Below, piece after piece: positions 54,079-63,095 of a DNA stretch of 64,000 nt. Source of the DNA: an uncultured Cycloclasticus sp. (GTDB taxonomy: Bacteria > Pseudomonadota > Gammaproteobacteria > Methylococcales > Cycloclasticaceae); assembly GCA_913057515.1 (NCBI GenBank), contig CAJXOJ010000007.1, positions 1 through 64,000 of the forward strand, written 5' to 3'. How positions within the stretch are numbered: position 1 is the stretch's first letter; each line of letters begins with the position of its first letter. Below the pieces are notes generated by a model that worked only from the letters and a program-made list of their open reading frames with translations, was not told the origin of the DNA and ran no database searches. The translations under genes and the position numbers were made by a program.

Positions 54079-55393
54079 TCGCTGCCCTCATTAGACGCTC
54101 AATATCAACCACCTCTTTAGGGGTAGCCTCGGTTAACACCTCATGGCCTTTTTTTGTAACCAGCACATCGTCTTCAATGCGAATACCAATACCGCGCCAC
54201 TTTTCGTCAACTTCTTTAGCATCTGGCTGAATATACAAACCCGGCTCCACCGTTAATACCATTCCTGGCTCAAGTAAGCGCCATTGATTATCCAACTTAT
54301 AATCACCAACATCGTGAACATCCATCCCCAACCAATGCCCTGTTCGGTGCATATAATATGGCTTATAGGCTTCATTTTTAATGAGTGTCGACACCTGACC
54401 TTTTAACAAACCAAGTGCTACCAAGCCTTGCGTTAAAACCTTAACCGCAGCGTCATGTGGGTCATTCCAATGGTGGCCGGGTTGGACTTGCTCTATGGCC
54501 GCATATTGAGCATCTAAAACCAACTGGTAAAGTGCTTTTTGTTCATCACTAAAAACACCATTAACAGGAAACGTACGGGTAATATCAGACGCATATTTTT
54601 CCCATTCGCAACCGGCATCAATTAATAATAAATCACCATCTTTTAACACCGCATTGTTATCAATATAATGAAGAACGCAGCCATTATTCCCTCCGCCAAC
54701 AATCGCTGGATAGGCCTCTTGCTGGGCACCTTCATTCATAAAGTGATGCTTAAGGTTTGCTTCAACTTGGTATTCATACATGCCCACTCGGCACGATTGC
54801 ATGGCTTTAATATGTGCCGCAACAGATATTTTTGCCGCTTTTTTCATCTGTTTAATTTCATATGCCGACTTTATAAGCCGCATCTCATGCAACAAGTGAT
54901 CCGATGAAATAAATTCGGCAGGAGCCGAAACACCCGCTCTCGAACGGCTTCGCACTTGCTGCGACCAATCCATCAGCTTCTGATCAAAATTAGGTTGCGC
55001 GCCCATTGGAAAATACAAGCAATTTTTATTTTCAAGCAAGCCCGGCAAAATATCATCAATATCATCTATCGGAAAGGCATCATCAACCGCATAGTCTTTA
55101 ATGGCCCCATCCAAACCGGCATTAGCACCTACCCATAAGGCTGTTTTTTCATCAAACTCACGACAAAACAAAATATATTCACCTTGTTTCCTGCCAGGCA
55201 CAAAAACGATCACTGACTCAGGCTCATCAAAACCACTTAAATAGAAGAAATCACTGTTTTGACGAAAAGGAAACTCAACATCACTATTACGCATTGATAT
55301 GGAGGCGCTAGCAAACACTGCAATATTGCCCACACCAATCATGCGTAGAAACTGCTGTCTGCGTCGAGCAAACTCTTGTTGTTTTTTAAGCAC
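54068..55393 (-). CDS. pepP: Xaa-Pro aminopeptidase P
   Basis: The 441-residue protein has the N-terminal creatinase-like domain with the segment SDVEFPFRQNSDFFYLSGFD. The pita-bread metallopeptidase domain carries the metal ligands in LLIDAGCEWEKYASDITRTF, GHWLGMDVHDVG and MVLTVEPGLYI, RGIGIRIEDD. It releases N-terminal residues preceding proline. It follows ygfB by 22 bases and overlaps ubiH. Confidence 0.94.
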   Translation of the reverse strand: MLKKQQEFARRRQQFLRMIGVGNIAVFASASISMRNSDVEFPFRQNSDFFYLSGFDEPESVIVFVPGRKQGEYILFCREFDEKTALWVGANAGLDGAIKDYAVDDAFPIDDIDDILPGLLENKNCLYFPMGAQPNFDQKLMDWSQQVRSRSRAGVSAPAEFISSDHLLHEMRLIKSAYEIKQMKKAAKISVAAHIKAMQSCRVGMYEYQVEANLKHHFMNEGAQQEAYPAIVGGGNNGCVLHYIDNNAVLKDGDLLLIDAGCEWEKYASDITRTFPVNGVFSDEQKALYQLVLDAQYAAIEQVQPGHHWNDPHDAAVKVLTQGLVALGLLKGQVSTLIKNEAYKPYYMHRTGHWLGMDVHDVGDYKLDNQWRLLEPGMVLTVEPGLYIQPDAKEVDEKWRGIGIRIEDDVLVTKKGHEVLTEATPKEVVDIERLMRAANGT

Positions 55394-55415
55394 GAAATAG
55401 CCCCTTATACATTAA

Positions 55416-55988
55416 TTAGTGAATGGTAGGCTCATCGTCCGAGTCTTCCATTGGCTGCAGCTCATACATCAAAATTTGCACTCCCATTCGGACGTATTCT
55501 TGCAACTCCATAAAGGCCTGTTCATCTGAGTCATCCGCGCTATCTGCATCTAAGCGCGAAATTTCCATTAAGTCCCGCAATACGCCTCGGCCGTCGTCAC
55601 TCCAGTCTTTATCATCACCGACCCCCATATAAGCAACACCATATAAGAAACCCTGACACCACTCGCTAAGTGCTACTGCTCGCGCACCAATGCGCTCTTC
55701 TTCACCGGGTAATAATAAATCAAAAATAAAGTCTTCCGTTTTAAGCAACTCTGATGTGCCTTGAAACAAACCTATTAAGCTCTGCTTATCCTCACTCGCT
55801 AACGCTTTTAGTTGACCCTCTGTATCAAAGAGCGCCGTTACCCACTGAGTAAACTCAGCATCAAGATTTACACAAAGCATACCTGACGCAAGACCATGTG
55901 CCTCAGAGACATTCATATTTGCATCACGTTCATCGAAAATCAGCTGCAAATCATCATAATTACCCAAACGCTTCACTGTATACTCCAA
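55416..55988 (-). CDS. ygfB: YgfB/UPF0149-family protein
   Basis: The 190-residue acidic protein has the family features SEAHGLASGMLC, ALSEWCQGFLYGV and ELQEYVRMGVQILMYEL. YgfB relatives are soluble helical proteins; in Pseudomonas one modulates AlpA-dependent gene expression, but the general role is unknown. It is the first gene of the ygfB-pepP-ubiH-ubiI operon and divergent from the zapA genes. Confidence 0.92.
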   Translation of the reverse strand: MEYTVKRLGNYDDLQLIFDERDANMNVSEAHGLASGMLCVNLDAEFTQWVTALFDTEGQLKALASEDKQSLIGLFQGTSELLKTEDFIFDLLLPGEEERIGARAVALSEWCQGFLYGVAYMGVGDDKDWSDDGRGVLRDLMEISRLDADSADDSDEQAFMELQEYVRMGVQILMYELQPMEDSDDEPTIH

Positions 55989-56100
55989 ACAATTGATTAA
56001 GGTAGCTATGCTATCATTCCATGACCTAGGTCACCAAAATTTACCGACTATATTAGTCACGGTATTGACCTCGCCCTCAATCACACCTACTATTTACCTT

Positions 56101-56319
56101 GTGAACAAAGAACAAAACCCAGAAGTTGCTCTGCAACACCTAGAGAAAAAAATTGATACGCTTGTACAAGTGTGCCAAAACTTGCACGAAGAAAACCAAC
56201 AACTCAAGACCCAACAAGCAGATCTTATTCAACAACGTAGTGCATTAATGGAGAAAACAGAAAAAGCAAGGACACGCGTTGAATCAATGATCTCTAGGCT
56301 TAAATTAATGGAAATTTGA
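56101..56319 (+). CDS. TIGR02449-family coiled-coil protein (ZapB-like)
   Basis: From the GTG at 56101 the protein is 72 residues and reads as a single coiled coil (EVALQHLEKKIDTLVQVCQN, ENQQLKTQQADLIQQRSALM). This fits the TIGR02449 family length. A frame open from 55993 would add 36 unrelated residues. Such proteins are thought to be ZapB-like division factors. It is followed by zapA after 2 bases. Confidence 0.8.
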   Translation: MNKEQNPEVALQHLEKKIDTLVQVCQNLHEENQQLKTQQADLIQQRSALMEKTEKARTRVESMISRLKLMEI

Positions 56320-56321
56320 TT

Positions 56322-56624
56322 ATGTCGACACCCATCACCGTTTCATTACATATTTTAGATAAAGAGTACCGCGTCAGCTGTTCTGAAACAGAGCGCGCTG
56401 GGTTAGAATCATCTGCTCGTTTTTTAGATGACAAAATGCAGGATATTAAACAGTCAGGTCGGATCGTAGGAGTCGATCGTATTGCCGTTATGGCTGGGCT
56501 CAATATTACACATGACTTTCTGGTTGAAGACCAAAAGAAAAGCGGCCTTTCTCTAAACATTAGCGACAAAATTAACGCTCTTCAAAACAAGCTGGACTTT
56601 GCTATCAATGCGTTTGGCAAATAA
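56322..56624 (+). CDS. zapA: Cell division protein ZapA
   Basis: From ATG at 56322 the protein is 100 residues with the ZapA features VSLHILDKEYRVSC, RFLDDKMQDI and GVDRIAVMAGLNITHDFL. ZapA bundles FtsZ filaments at the Z ring. A TTG two codons upstream is a less likely start. 6S RNA and the cyclo-ligase gene follow, the standard gammaproteobacterial order. Confidence 0.93.
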   Translation: MSTPITVSLHILDKEYRVSCSETERAGLESSARFLDDKMQDIKQSGRIVGVDRIAVMAGLNITHDFLVEDQKKSGLSLNISDKINALQNKLDFAINAFGK

Positions 56625-56787
56625 ATTCAACAACCCCAAACAATACCTCTTCCAAGCAACTAAATCCCTTAACGCCTCACCAGCAATAACGGCGTTATAA
56701 TTTTAAATTATAAAAAACTCTAACTTATATTACTCATAGTCGTATAAATCAGGTGTTAAACGCTAGACTTAGGGGTAAACTATCAGT

Positions 56788-56967
56788 GCGTTCCCTGCGG
56801 TGTTCGAGATAAGGTGAATTGCCCTTGGACCTAATTACCTACTCGGGAAGAAAGATCACTTGTTGATGCGCATGCTCTTACTAGAGAAGCCTAATGCAGG
56901 TGTCCGACTCCCACTTAAATCTTTCGGTTTAAGGTAGAAGCCTAATGCGGCGCTAGCGGGGAACGTT
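56788..56967 (+). ncRNA. ssrS: 6S RNA
   Basis: The roughly 180-base segment between zapA and the 5-formyl-THF cyclo-ligase gene has complementary ends: GTTCCCTGC near 56789 pairs with GCGGGGAAC near 56956, with one G-U. A long imperfect hairpin with a central bubble lies between them, and TTTTT follows. Internal elements typical of 6S RNA include the central GCATGCTC and AGAAGCC. It binds the housekeeping RNA polymerase holoenzyme in stationary phase. A TAAACT -10-like hexamer lies just upstream. Confidence 0.85.
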
Positions 56968-56974
56968 TTTATTT

Positions 56975-57586
56975 ATGTTACAAACTACCATTTCACTAAG
57001 ACAGCTATTACGTCAAAAACGTAATAATATTTCGTCCTCAGATAGAACAATATTTGATCACTCTATCAACCAATCAATCATAAGCACTGCTTTGCTATTG
57101 CGCTCACCAAAAATCGCCAGCTATCTCGCGAACGATGGTGAACCGGCCCTCGATTTATTCATTAAAACCTGCTCTGCTGGCCCATCCCGCCATTACCTAC
57201 CCGTTTTAAACAAACAGCAACTTAAATTCTCATCCTACTCATGGGGCGATGAGTTAAAAAGCAATTGCTTCAATATTCCCGAACCATCGATTAAGCACGT
57301 TCTTTCACCAAGACTGTTATCAACAATACTTATTCCACTGGTTGGTTTTGATCACCTAGGTCATCGCGTAGGCATGGGCGGTGGTTACTACGATAGAACC
57401 CTTAGTTTTATGCGTAACCCTCTCTGTCAAAAAAAACCTCTGTTAATTGGCATTGCTTATAGCGTACAAAAAACCCAAGACATCAAACCCGAGCCCTGGG
57501 ATGTGCCTTTAGATGCCGTTATTACCGAGCAGGGATTAACCTGTTTCTCAGTCAAAGCAAAACACTATTTGCGTAACTCATTTTAA
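56975..57586 (+). CDS. ygfA: 5-formyltetrahydrofolate cyclo-ligase
   Basis: The 203-residue protein has the family motif GHRVGMGGGYYDRTLSF and the N-terminal LRQLLRQKRNNIS. It converts 5-formyl-THF to 5,10-methenyl-THF using ATP. Its ATG lies 8 bases after the 6S RNA, so the two are cotranscribed as in E. coli ssrS-ygfA. The activity also clears 5-formyl-THF, an inhibitor of glycine and serine one-carbon enzymes. Confidence 0.93.
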   Translation: MLQTTISLRQLLRQKRNNISSSDRTIFDHSINQSIISTALLLRSPKIASYLANDGEPALDLFIKTCSAGPSRHYLPVLNKQQLKFSSYSWGDELKSNCFNIPEPSIKHVLSPRLLSTILIPLVGFDHLGHRVGMGGGYYDRTLSFMRNPLCQKKPLLIGIAYSVQKTQDIKPEPWDVPLDAVITEQGLTCFSVKAKHYLRNSF

Positions 57587-57670
57587 AAATAATGATTAAA
57601 AAAATCCTGATCTCCACTGAATGCGATATATCATATCGATCATCTTTATTAACCGACACCACCACTCATT

Positions 57671-58327
57671 ATGCAAGACGACCTGAAAAAGCAGGCTGCT
57701 GAAGCAGCTCTTCCTTATGTACAAGACTGCCGCATATTAGGTGTTGGTACCGGCTCAACTGTTAATCATTTTATCGATTTATTAGCCCCCATTAAACATC
57801 GCTTTGAAGGCGCCGTTTCTAGCTCGGAAGCCAGCACAGTAAGATTACAGGCATTAGGCATCCCCATTGTTGACTTAAACGCTGTCGGCTCACTAGATGT
57901 TTATATTGATGGTGCAGACGAAATAAATTCTAATTTAGAACTGATCAAAGGTGGGGGTGGCGCACTAACCCGTGAAAAAATTATTGCCGCTGCTAGTCGT
58001 CAATTTGTTTGTATTGCCGATCAAAGCAAGCTAGTCTCTCGACTGGGTGCTTTCCCTCTACCCGTTGAAGTAATCCCAATGGCTAGAAGTTATGTAGCTC
58101 GAGAGATTATCGCACTAGGTGGTCACCCTGTTTGGCGAGAAAACTTTATTACAGACAATGGCAATATTATTTTAGATATTCAGCGCCTAGATATTTTAGA
58201 GCCGATGAAACTAGAAAATACCCTAAACAACATCACAGGTGTTGTCACGGTAGGTCTATTTGCCAACCGTGCCGCTGACACCGTGATCCTCGCCAGCGAG
58301 CAAGGTATTAAAACCCTAAGCCTATAA
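57671..58327 (+). CDS. rpiA: Ribose-5-phosphate isomerase A
   Basis: The 218-residue protein carries [38 protein letters not shown] and IADQSKLV, the diagnostic RpiA motifs. It interconverts ribose-5-phosphate and ribulose-5-phosphate. It lies 84 bases after the cyclo-ligase gene and a strong terminator follows. Confidence 0.96.
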   Translation: MQDDLKKQAAEAALPYVQDCRILGVGTGSTVNHFIDLLAPIKHRFEGAVSSSEASTVRLQALGIPIVDLNAVGSLDVYIDGADEINSNLELIKGGGGALTREKIIAAASRQFVCIADQSKLVSRLGAFPLPVEVIPMARSYVAREIIALGGHPVWRENFITDNGNIILDIQRLDILEPMKLENTLNNITGVVTVGLFANRAADTVILASEQGIKTLSL

Positions 58328-58371
58328 CAAATGCATTAGCTCAGCCCGACACACTTATTTTCATTACGCAC

Positions 58372-58404
58372 AAAAAAAAGGGGCTAAAAGCCCCCCAGTT
58401 TTTA
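58372..58404. terminator. Intrinsic terminator after rpiA
   Basis: GGGGCT-AAA-AGCCCC (58380-58394) is preceded by eight A and followed by CCAGTTTTTATTTTTA. It can act on both strands. The rest of the 412-base gap before the SulP gene is AT-rich, with a TATAAA at 58663-58668 as a possible -10 but no clear -35. Confidence 0.85.
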
Positions 58405-58739
58405 TTTTTATTATTGTTTTTTAGTCGCCTCTCTTTAATTGGTATTAAAGAAATGGCTTCCTCCTCTCCTTGTTCTTAAGATTAATAATACATTGTTCTC
58501 ACATAAAAGCAACAACAAAAAAATCTTAACCTTTTGATTTTATTATTTTTTATTGCATCGCAACAAAAAAGTAGTTAAAAGCATACAAACACAACATGCG
58601 AAATATAACTCGCTTATAAAGAGGTTATTTTGATATATTAAATTTGAGGCTTAGGCAACTTGTATAAAAGATAGCACTCATTCCGACCAAAATTATCCAT
58701 CAACCGTTTAAGCATTACCACGCAATAGGGGCTTATAGA

Positions 58740-60443
58740 ATGTTACTACCTGACTGGCTGAAGAACTATCAAAGAGCTCAGCTAAACGGTGATTTGCTGG
58801 CCGGCATTATTGTTGCCGTAGTGCTTGTACCACAATCGATGGCTTATGGTATGTTAGCTGGGCTACCGCCTGAAGTTGCTTTATACTCATCCGTATTACC
58901 TCTTATTTTATATGCTATTTTTGGTAGCAGTAGAACCTTAGCCGTTGGACCCGTTGGGCTTATGTCATTAATGACCGGCGCCACTATCATTGAGCTGGAC
59001 ATTGTTCATGCAAACGAAATAGTGAGTGCTGCCCACACACTGGCTTTACTCATTGGTATTATTTTATTGCTGATGAGAATACTCAAGTTAGGCGCTGTTA
59101 TTAATTTCCTTAGCCACCCAGTTATTTCCGGCTTTGTGAGTGCATCCGCTATTATTATTGCATTAAGCCAAATGAAACATATTTTTGGTTTAGACGTCCC
59201 GCGCGGACTCCCGGCTTACGAAACACTTTATCTCATCATTACTCAAGCCCCTCAGAGTAACGTAGTCACACTTCTTATTGGCATTGCCAGTTTATTGCTC
59301 TTATGGTGTTTTAAATCACCTCTTGTTAACTTATTAAAGAAAATAGGTACAACAGAGGCGGCTCTTCAATTTATTTCAAAATCAGGCCCTCTTTTTGCTG
59401 TTGTTTTTAGCACCTTTGCTGTTTTCCATTTAGAGCTAAATAAGCAATTCATTGTCCCAATTATCGGTCACATCCCCCTCGGGCTTCCCAATATGATTTT
59501 GCCTAATCTAAATCCTCAACTAGTGATGCAATTGCTTCCTAACGCTTTATTGATCGCCTTAATTGGCTATTTAGAAAGCATCTCGATTGCCAAATCTATG
59601 GCTAGCCAAAAGCGGCAAAAAATTGATTCTAACAAGGAATTGGCTGCTTTAGGCAGCGCTAATATCGCATCGGCCATTAGCGGTGGCTTCCCTGTTGCAG
59701 GTGGCTTTGGACGATCAATGGTTAACTTTTCAGCCGGTGCCAATTCACCGTTAGCATCGGTTATTACCGCTGGGTTAGTTGGCTTAACCTTAGTTACATT
59801 AACGCCCTTGTTCTTTTTCTTACCTAAAGCAGCTCTAGCGGCCATTATTATTCTTGCTGTTATACCCCTTATTGACACCCACACATTCAAGCATGCTTGG
59901 AATTATGATCGTACAGATGCTTTCTCAATGCTTATCACCTTTTTCACAGTGCTCATTATTAATGTAGAAACAGGTATTGTTGCAGGTATTGCCATGTCAA
60001 TTGGGCTTTACCTTCATAGAAGTAGCCAACCTCACATCGCCATTGTTGGTCGAGTAGAAGGTACCGAGCATTATAGAAATATCAATCGACACACAGTTGT
60101 GACAGATAAGGAAATTCTGGCTCTGCGTGTGGATGAAAATCTATATTTTGCCAACACAAATTATCTTGAAGACACTATTATGAGATTCGTTGCAGACAAT
60201 CAGTTCATCAACCATGTGGTTCTTATTTGCAGCTCTATTAGCTTTATTGATTCCAGTGCATTAGAGTCCTTGGACAACATTCTCTACCGGCTGAAAAAAG
60301 CCAATATCCAGCTACATTTCGCAGAAGTTAAAGGCCCTGTCATGGACAAGTTAAGAACAACTACTTTTCTTAAAAAAATGGGCGAAGAACACATCTTTTT
60401 AAGCACCCATCAAGCCATCAGTTTTCTAAACACTAAACACTAA
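58740..60443 (+). CDS. SulP-family anion transporter with STAS domain
   Basis: The 567-residue protein has about 12-14 membrane helices with the SulP signature near the N-terminus (PQSMAYGMLAGLPPEVALYS) and FPVAGGFGRSMVNFSAGA. The C-terminal STAS domain (about 450-560) contains SSISFIDSSALESLD. Substrates in the family are sulfate, bicarbonate or dicarboxylates, and no neighbour indicates which one. It is monocistronic and converges with the diguanylate cyclase gene. Confidence 0.92.
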   Translation: MLLPDWLKNYQRAQLNGDLLAGIIVAVVLVPQSMAYGMLAGLPPEVALYSSVLPLILYAIFGSSRTLAVGPVGLMSLMTGATIIELDIVHANEIVSAAHTLALLIGIILLLMRILKLGAVINFLSHPVISGFVSASAIIIALSQMKHIFGLDVPRGLPAYETLYLIITQAPQSNVVTLLIGIASLLLLWCFKSPLVNLLKKIGTTEAALQFISKSGPLFAVVFSTFAVFHLELNKQFIVPIIGHIPLGLPNMILPNLNPQLVMQLLPNALLIALIGYLESISIAKSMASQKRQKIDSNKELAALGSANIASAISGGFPVAGGFGRSMVNFSAGANSPLASVITAGLVGLTLVTLTPLFFFLPKAALAAIIILAVIPLIDTHTFKHAWNYDRTDAFSMLITFFTVLIINVETGIVAGIAMSIGLYLHRSSQPHIAIVGRVEGTEHYRNINRHTVVTDKEILALRVDENLYFANTNYLEDTIMRFVADNQFINHVVLICSSISFIDSSALESLDNILYRLKKANIQLHFAEVKGPVMDKLRTTTFLKKMGEEHIFLSTHQAISFLNTKH

Positions 60444-60461
60444 ATATTCACACATCAAGCT

Positions 60462-61982
60462 TTATATATCGCGCTCACTAATGCATTTATTTCTTCCAGA
60501 CGACTTTGCTTTATATAAAGCCTTATCCGCTCTTTCATAAACATCTTCAGGCGCATCATCTTCATCAAATAAAGCACAACCAACAGACATCGTAATTAAA
60601 ATCCTTTTACCCTTAGAGCCAAATTTACAGCTCTCAATACTCTCTCTAAATTGATCAAGCCTCTTAAGCGCATTGTCTAGGTCAATCCCTGTGAAAATAA
60701 CTGCAAACTCTTCACCACCTACGCGACCAAAAAAATCACTATCACGGACTTTTTTATCCACTAATTGGCTAATTGTTCGCAGCACCTTATCGCCAATAGG
60801 GTGACCATAAGTATCATTAATACTTTTAAAATGGTCAATATCCATAACCGCTAGAACCAAAGGCTCCTTTTTACGCTGCCAACGCTTGAATTCTAATTTA
60901 ATTCTTTCATCATAAGCTCGGCGGTTTGGTACACCAGTTAATGCATCAACAAAAGCTTGCTCATTCGCTTGATGTAAAGATGCCTTCAAATCCGACACTT
61001 CAGACTCAACAACACTTAATTTACCCATTATATTTTTGACACGCTCTTCGGCCTCCTCCTGAGCTTTCTCACTCTCTAATGCCGCGAGGTTAGATACCGT
61101 CTGATTCAACTCATCCAATTGCTCCGATAACAATGTTTTCAAAATATTCAAACTATCTGAATGATGCACCGAATCTTTGAGTGCGTTGACCTGACGATCT
61201 ACTAATGCAGTTAAACGCCCCCGACTTTTCCTCTCTTCAGAACTTTTCTTGCTTTCCTTATCAAGGTCAGTCGAAATCTCTGCCAATTGATGCACAACTG
61301 TTTCAATAAGCCTAGATAACTCAACAATAAACTTGTCTTTTTTAGATAAGTGCTGGCCTAACGCTTCGAACACTTCCTTATAAAAGTGCTCAAGGCTCTG
61401 CAAACTATTAACGCTTTCGAGGCTTTGCAATAAACTGGCTATATCTATTGATTTTTCCAACTCCGCGTCAGATTCGCCCCACTTTTTTAGCTGCAACAAT
61501 AAAGCTTTGTTAATTGCTTCAATTGAGTAAGCATCTGATGAAATATCCCCTGTATTGGGGATAGATTTAAGAACTACACTAGCTGTTTTTTTAGCAAGCT
61601 TAACAAAATCTTTTGAGTTTTCCGCTTGCGCTAAATCTTTCTGTAACTTAGCCATACCATCTTGCAGCTCATCAGATACTTTTAAAGTAGATAATAGAGT
61701 ATCTAGAACATTTGGAGCGGCACCAAGGTCATCAGCACTTCCAAAATAACTAACAATTAAGTCTTTAATACGCTCAAGCTCTTCAACCGGTGGACTTGAG
61801 TTACCCGTCAGCCTTTTTGGTAATGCAACAATCGCCTTATCAATTTCACTATGCCGGCCTTTTAGCTCATTTAAGATATTAAATAACGTCTTATATAAAC
61901 TTTGAACACTCTCGAAACTCTCCTGCTCTACCTCGTCAAGCGCCTTAATCGCTTTCTGGTACTTCTCTTTATAATCTGCCAT
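60462..61982 (-). CDS. Soluble diguanylate cyclase with long helical N-terminus
   Basis: The 506-residue protein has an intact GGDEF domain at about 335-500: DALTGVPNRRAYDERI, MDIDHFKSINDTYGHPIGD and the active site RVGGEEFAVIF, with the inhibitory I-site RDSD five residues before it. The first 330 residues are almost all helical, with no transmembrane segment or recognised sensor, and end in a coiled coil that probably mediates dimerisation. It makes cyclic di-GMP. The input signal is unknown. Confidence 0.9.
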   Translation of the reverse strand: MADYKEKYQKAIKALDEVEQESFESVQSLYKTLFNILNELKGRHSEIDKAIVALPKRLTGNSSPPVEELERIKDLIVSYFGSADDLGAAPNVLDTLLSTLKVSDELQDGMAKLQKDLAQAENSKDFVKLAKKTASVVLKSIPNTGDISSDAYSIEAINKALLLQLKKWGESDAELEKSIDIASLLQSLESVNSLQSLEHFYKEVFEALGQHLSKKDKFIVELSRLIETVVHQLAEISTDLDKESKKSSEERKSRGRLTALVDRQVNALKDSVHHSDSLNILKTLLSEQLDELNQTVSNLAALESEKAQEEAEERVKNIMGKLSVVESEVSDLKASLHQANEQAFVDALTGVPNRRAYDERIKLEFKRWQRKKEPLVLAVMDIDHFKSINDTYGHPIGDKVLRTISQLVDKKVRDSDFFGRVGGEEFAVIFTGIDLDNALKRLDQFRESIESCKFGSKGKRILITMSVGCALFDEDDAPEDVYERADKALYKAKSSGRNKCISERDI

Positions 61983-62066
61983 TTACGCACCATATCTAAT
62001 GTCCTCCTTGATTATAGACGAAAAAACCTCAGTCATTCTATACAGTAATATTTTCTAAGCACACAA

Positions 62067-62098
62067 TAAAAAAGCCCATTGAATAATGGGCTTTTTTA
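62067..62098. terminator. Bidirectional intrinsic terminator after rpsI
   Basis: AAGCCCATT (62072-62080) and AATGGGCTT (62085-62093) pair around a GAAT loop. T tracts lie on the plus strand and an A tract on the other side becomes T on the minus strand. It lies 22 bases beyond the rpsI stop and can also protect the diguanylate cyclase gene from read-through. Confidence 0.85.
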
Positions 62099-62119
62099 TA
62101 AATTTGGTAACACTTACTA

Positions 62120-62512
62120 TTAACGCTTTGAGTATTGAGGACGTTTTCTCGCTTTGTGAAGACCGACCTTTTTACGTTCAACTTCACGTGAATCACGCGT
62201 TACGAAACCTGCTTTACGCAGCGCAGGACGCAATTCGCCATCATACTCCATTAAAGCACGGGTAATGCCAAGCCTAATAGCACCCGCTTGGCCTGATGTT
62301 CCGCCGCCTTTTACTGTAATAAGCAAATCAAACTTATCCATCGCTTCAGTTGTTTCTAATGGCTGACGGACAATCATACGGTCTGTTTCACGACCGAAAT
62401 ATGCGTCTAATGTTGCATTGTTAATTTTAATCTCGCCTTTGCCAGGACGCGCAAATACACGTGCTACTGAACTTTTACGACGACCAGTTCCATAATATTG
62501 GGTTTGTGCCAT
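62120..62512 (-). CDS. rpsI: 30S ribosomal protein S9
   Basis: The 130-residue protein reads [20 protein letters not shown] at the start and ends [15 protein letters not shown], the typical S9 C-terminal tail that reaches the P site. It lies 15 bases after rplM in the conserved rplM-rpsI operon. Confidence 0.97.
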   Translation of the reverse strand: MAQTQYYGTGRRKSSVARVFARPGKGEIKINNATLDAYFGRETDRMIVRQPLETTEAMDKFDLLITVKGGGTSGQAGAIRLGITRALMEYDGELRPALRKAGFVTRDSREVERKKVGLHKARKRPQYSKR

Positions 62513-62527
62513 GATAATAAACTCTTG

Positions 62528-62956
62528 TTATAGTTCTAATACTTTAGGTTGTTGCGCTTGATGCGTGTGCTCAGAGCCAACGAATACTTTCATTTTTTTG
62601 AACATATTTCTACCCAATGTATTCTTCGGCAACATGCCTTTAACTGCTGACTGGATAATACGCTCTGGGTGCTTCTCACGTAACTTGCCTAATGAAATAG
62701 ACTTTAAGTTACCTATATAACCAGTATGGTGATAATACATCTTGTCTTTTTCTTTGTTGCCAGTCACGCCAATTTTCTCAGCATTGATCACAACAATGTA
62801 GTCACCAGTATCTACATGCGGCGTGTACTCTGGCTTATGCTTGCCACGTAAACGATGCGCTATTTCTGTAGCTAGTCGTCCTAACGCTTTACCTTCAGCA
62901 TCGACAACATACCAATCGCGTTCTACTTCTTCTGCTTTTGCACTAAATGTTTTCAT
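62528..62956 (-). CDS. rplM: 50S ribosomal protein L13
   Basis: The 142-residue protein has the L13 sequence [40 protein letters not shown] and [20 protein letters not shown]. The length is exactly that of E. coli L13. It precedes rpsI in the same operon. Confidence 0.97.
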   Translation of the reverse strand: MKTFSAKAEEVERDWYVVDAEGKALGRLATEIAHRLRGKHKPEYTPHVDTGDYIVVINAEKIGVTGNKEKDKMYYHHTGYIGNLKSISLGKLREKHPERIIQSAVKGMLPKNTLGRNMFKKMKVFVGSEHTHQAQQPKVLEL

Positions 62957-63095
62957 TTCTTAATTCCACTCACTCGGGATGCGGGTCTATCAAAGAGCCG
63001 CGTATTCTATCTATTTTTTTAGCTAATCACAATGTTAAGTTGCAATTCTTTATGTAACCGATCAAAAACGCCTAGTTTGACCACTATAAATTATT

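Noticed and set aside
55993-56100. N-terminal extension of the ZapB-like protein
   Set aside because: The extra 36 residues do not resemble the coiled-coil family, whose usual length fits the GTG start at 56101, and the region must hold the divergent promoters.
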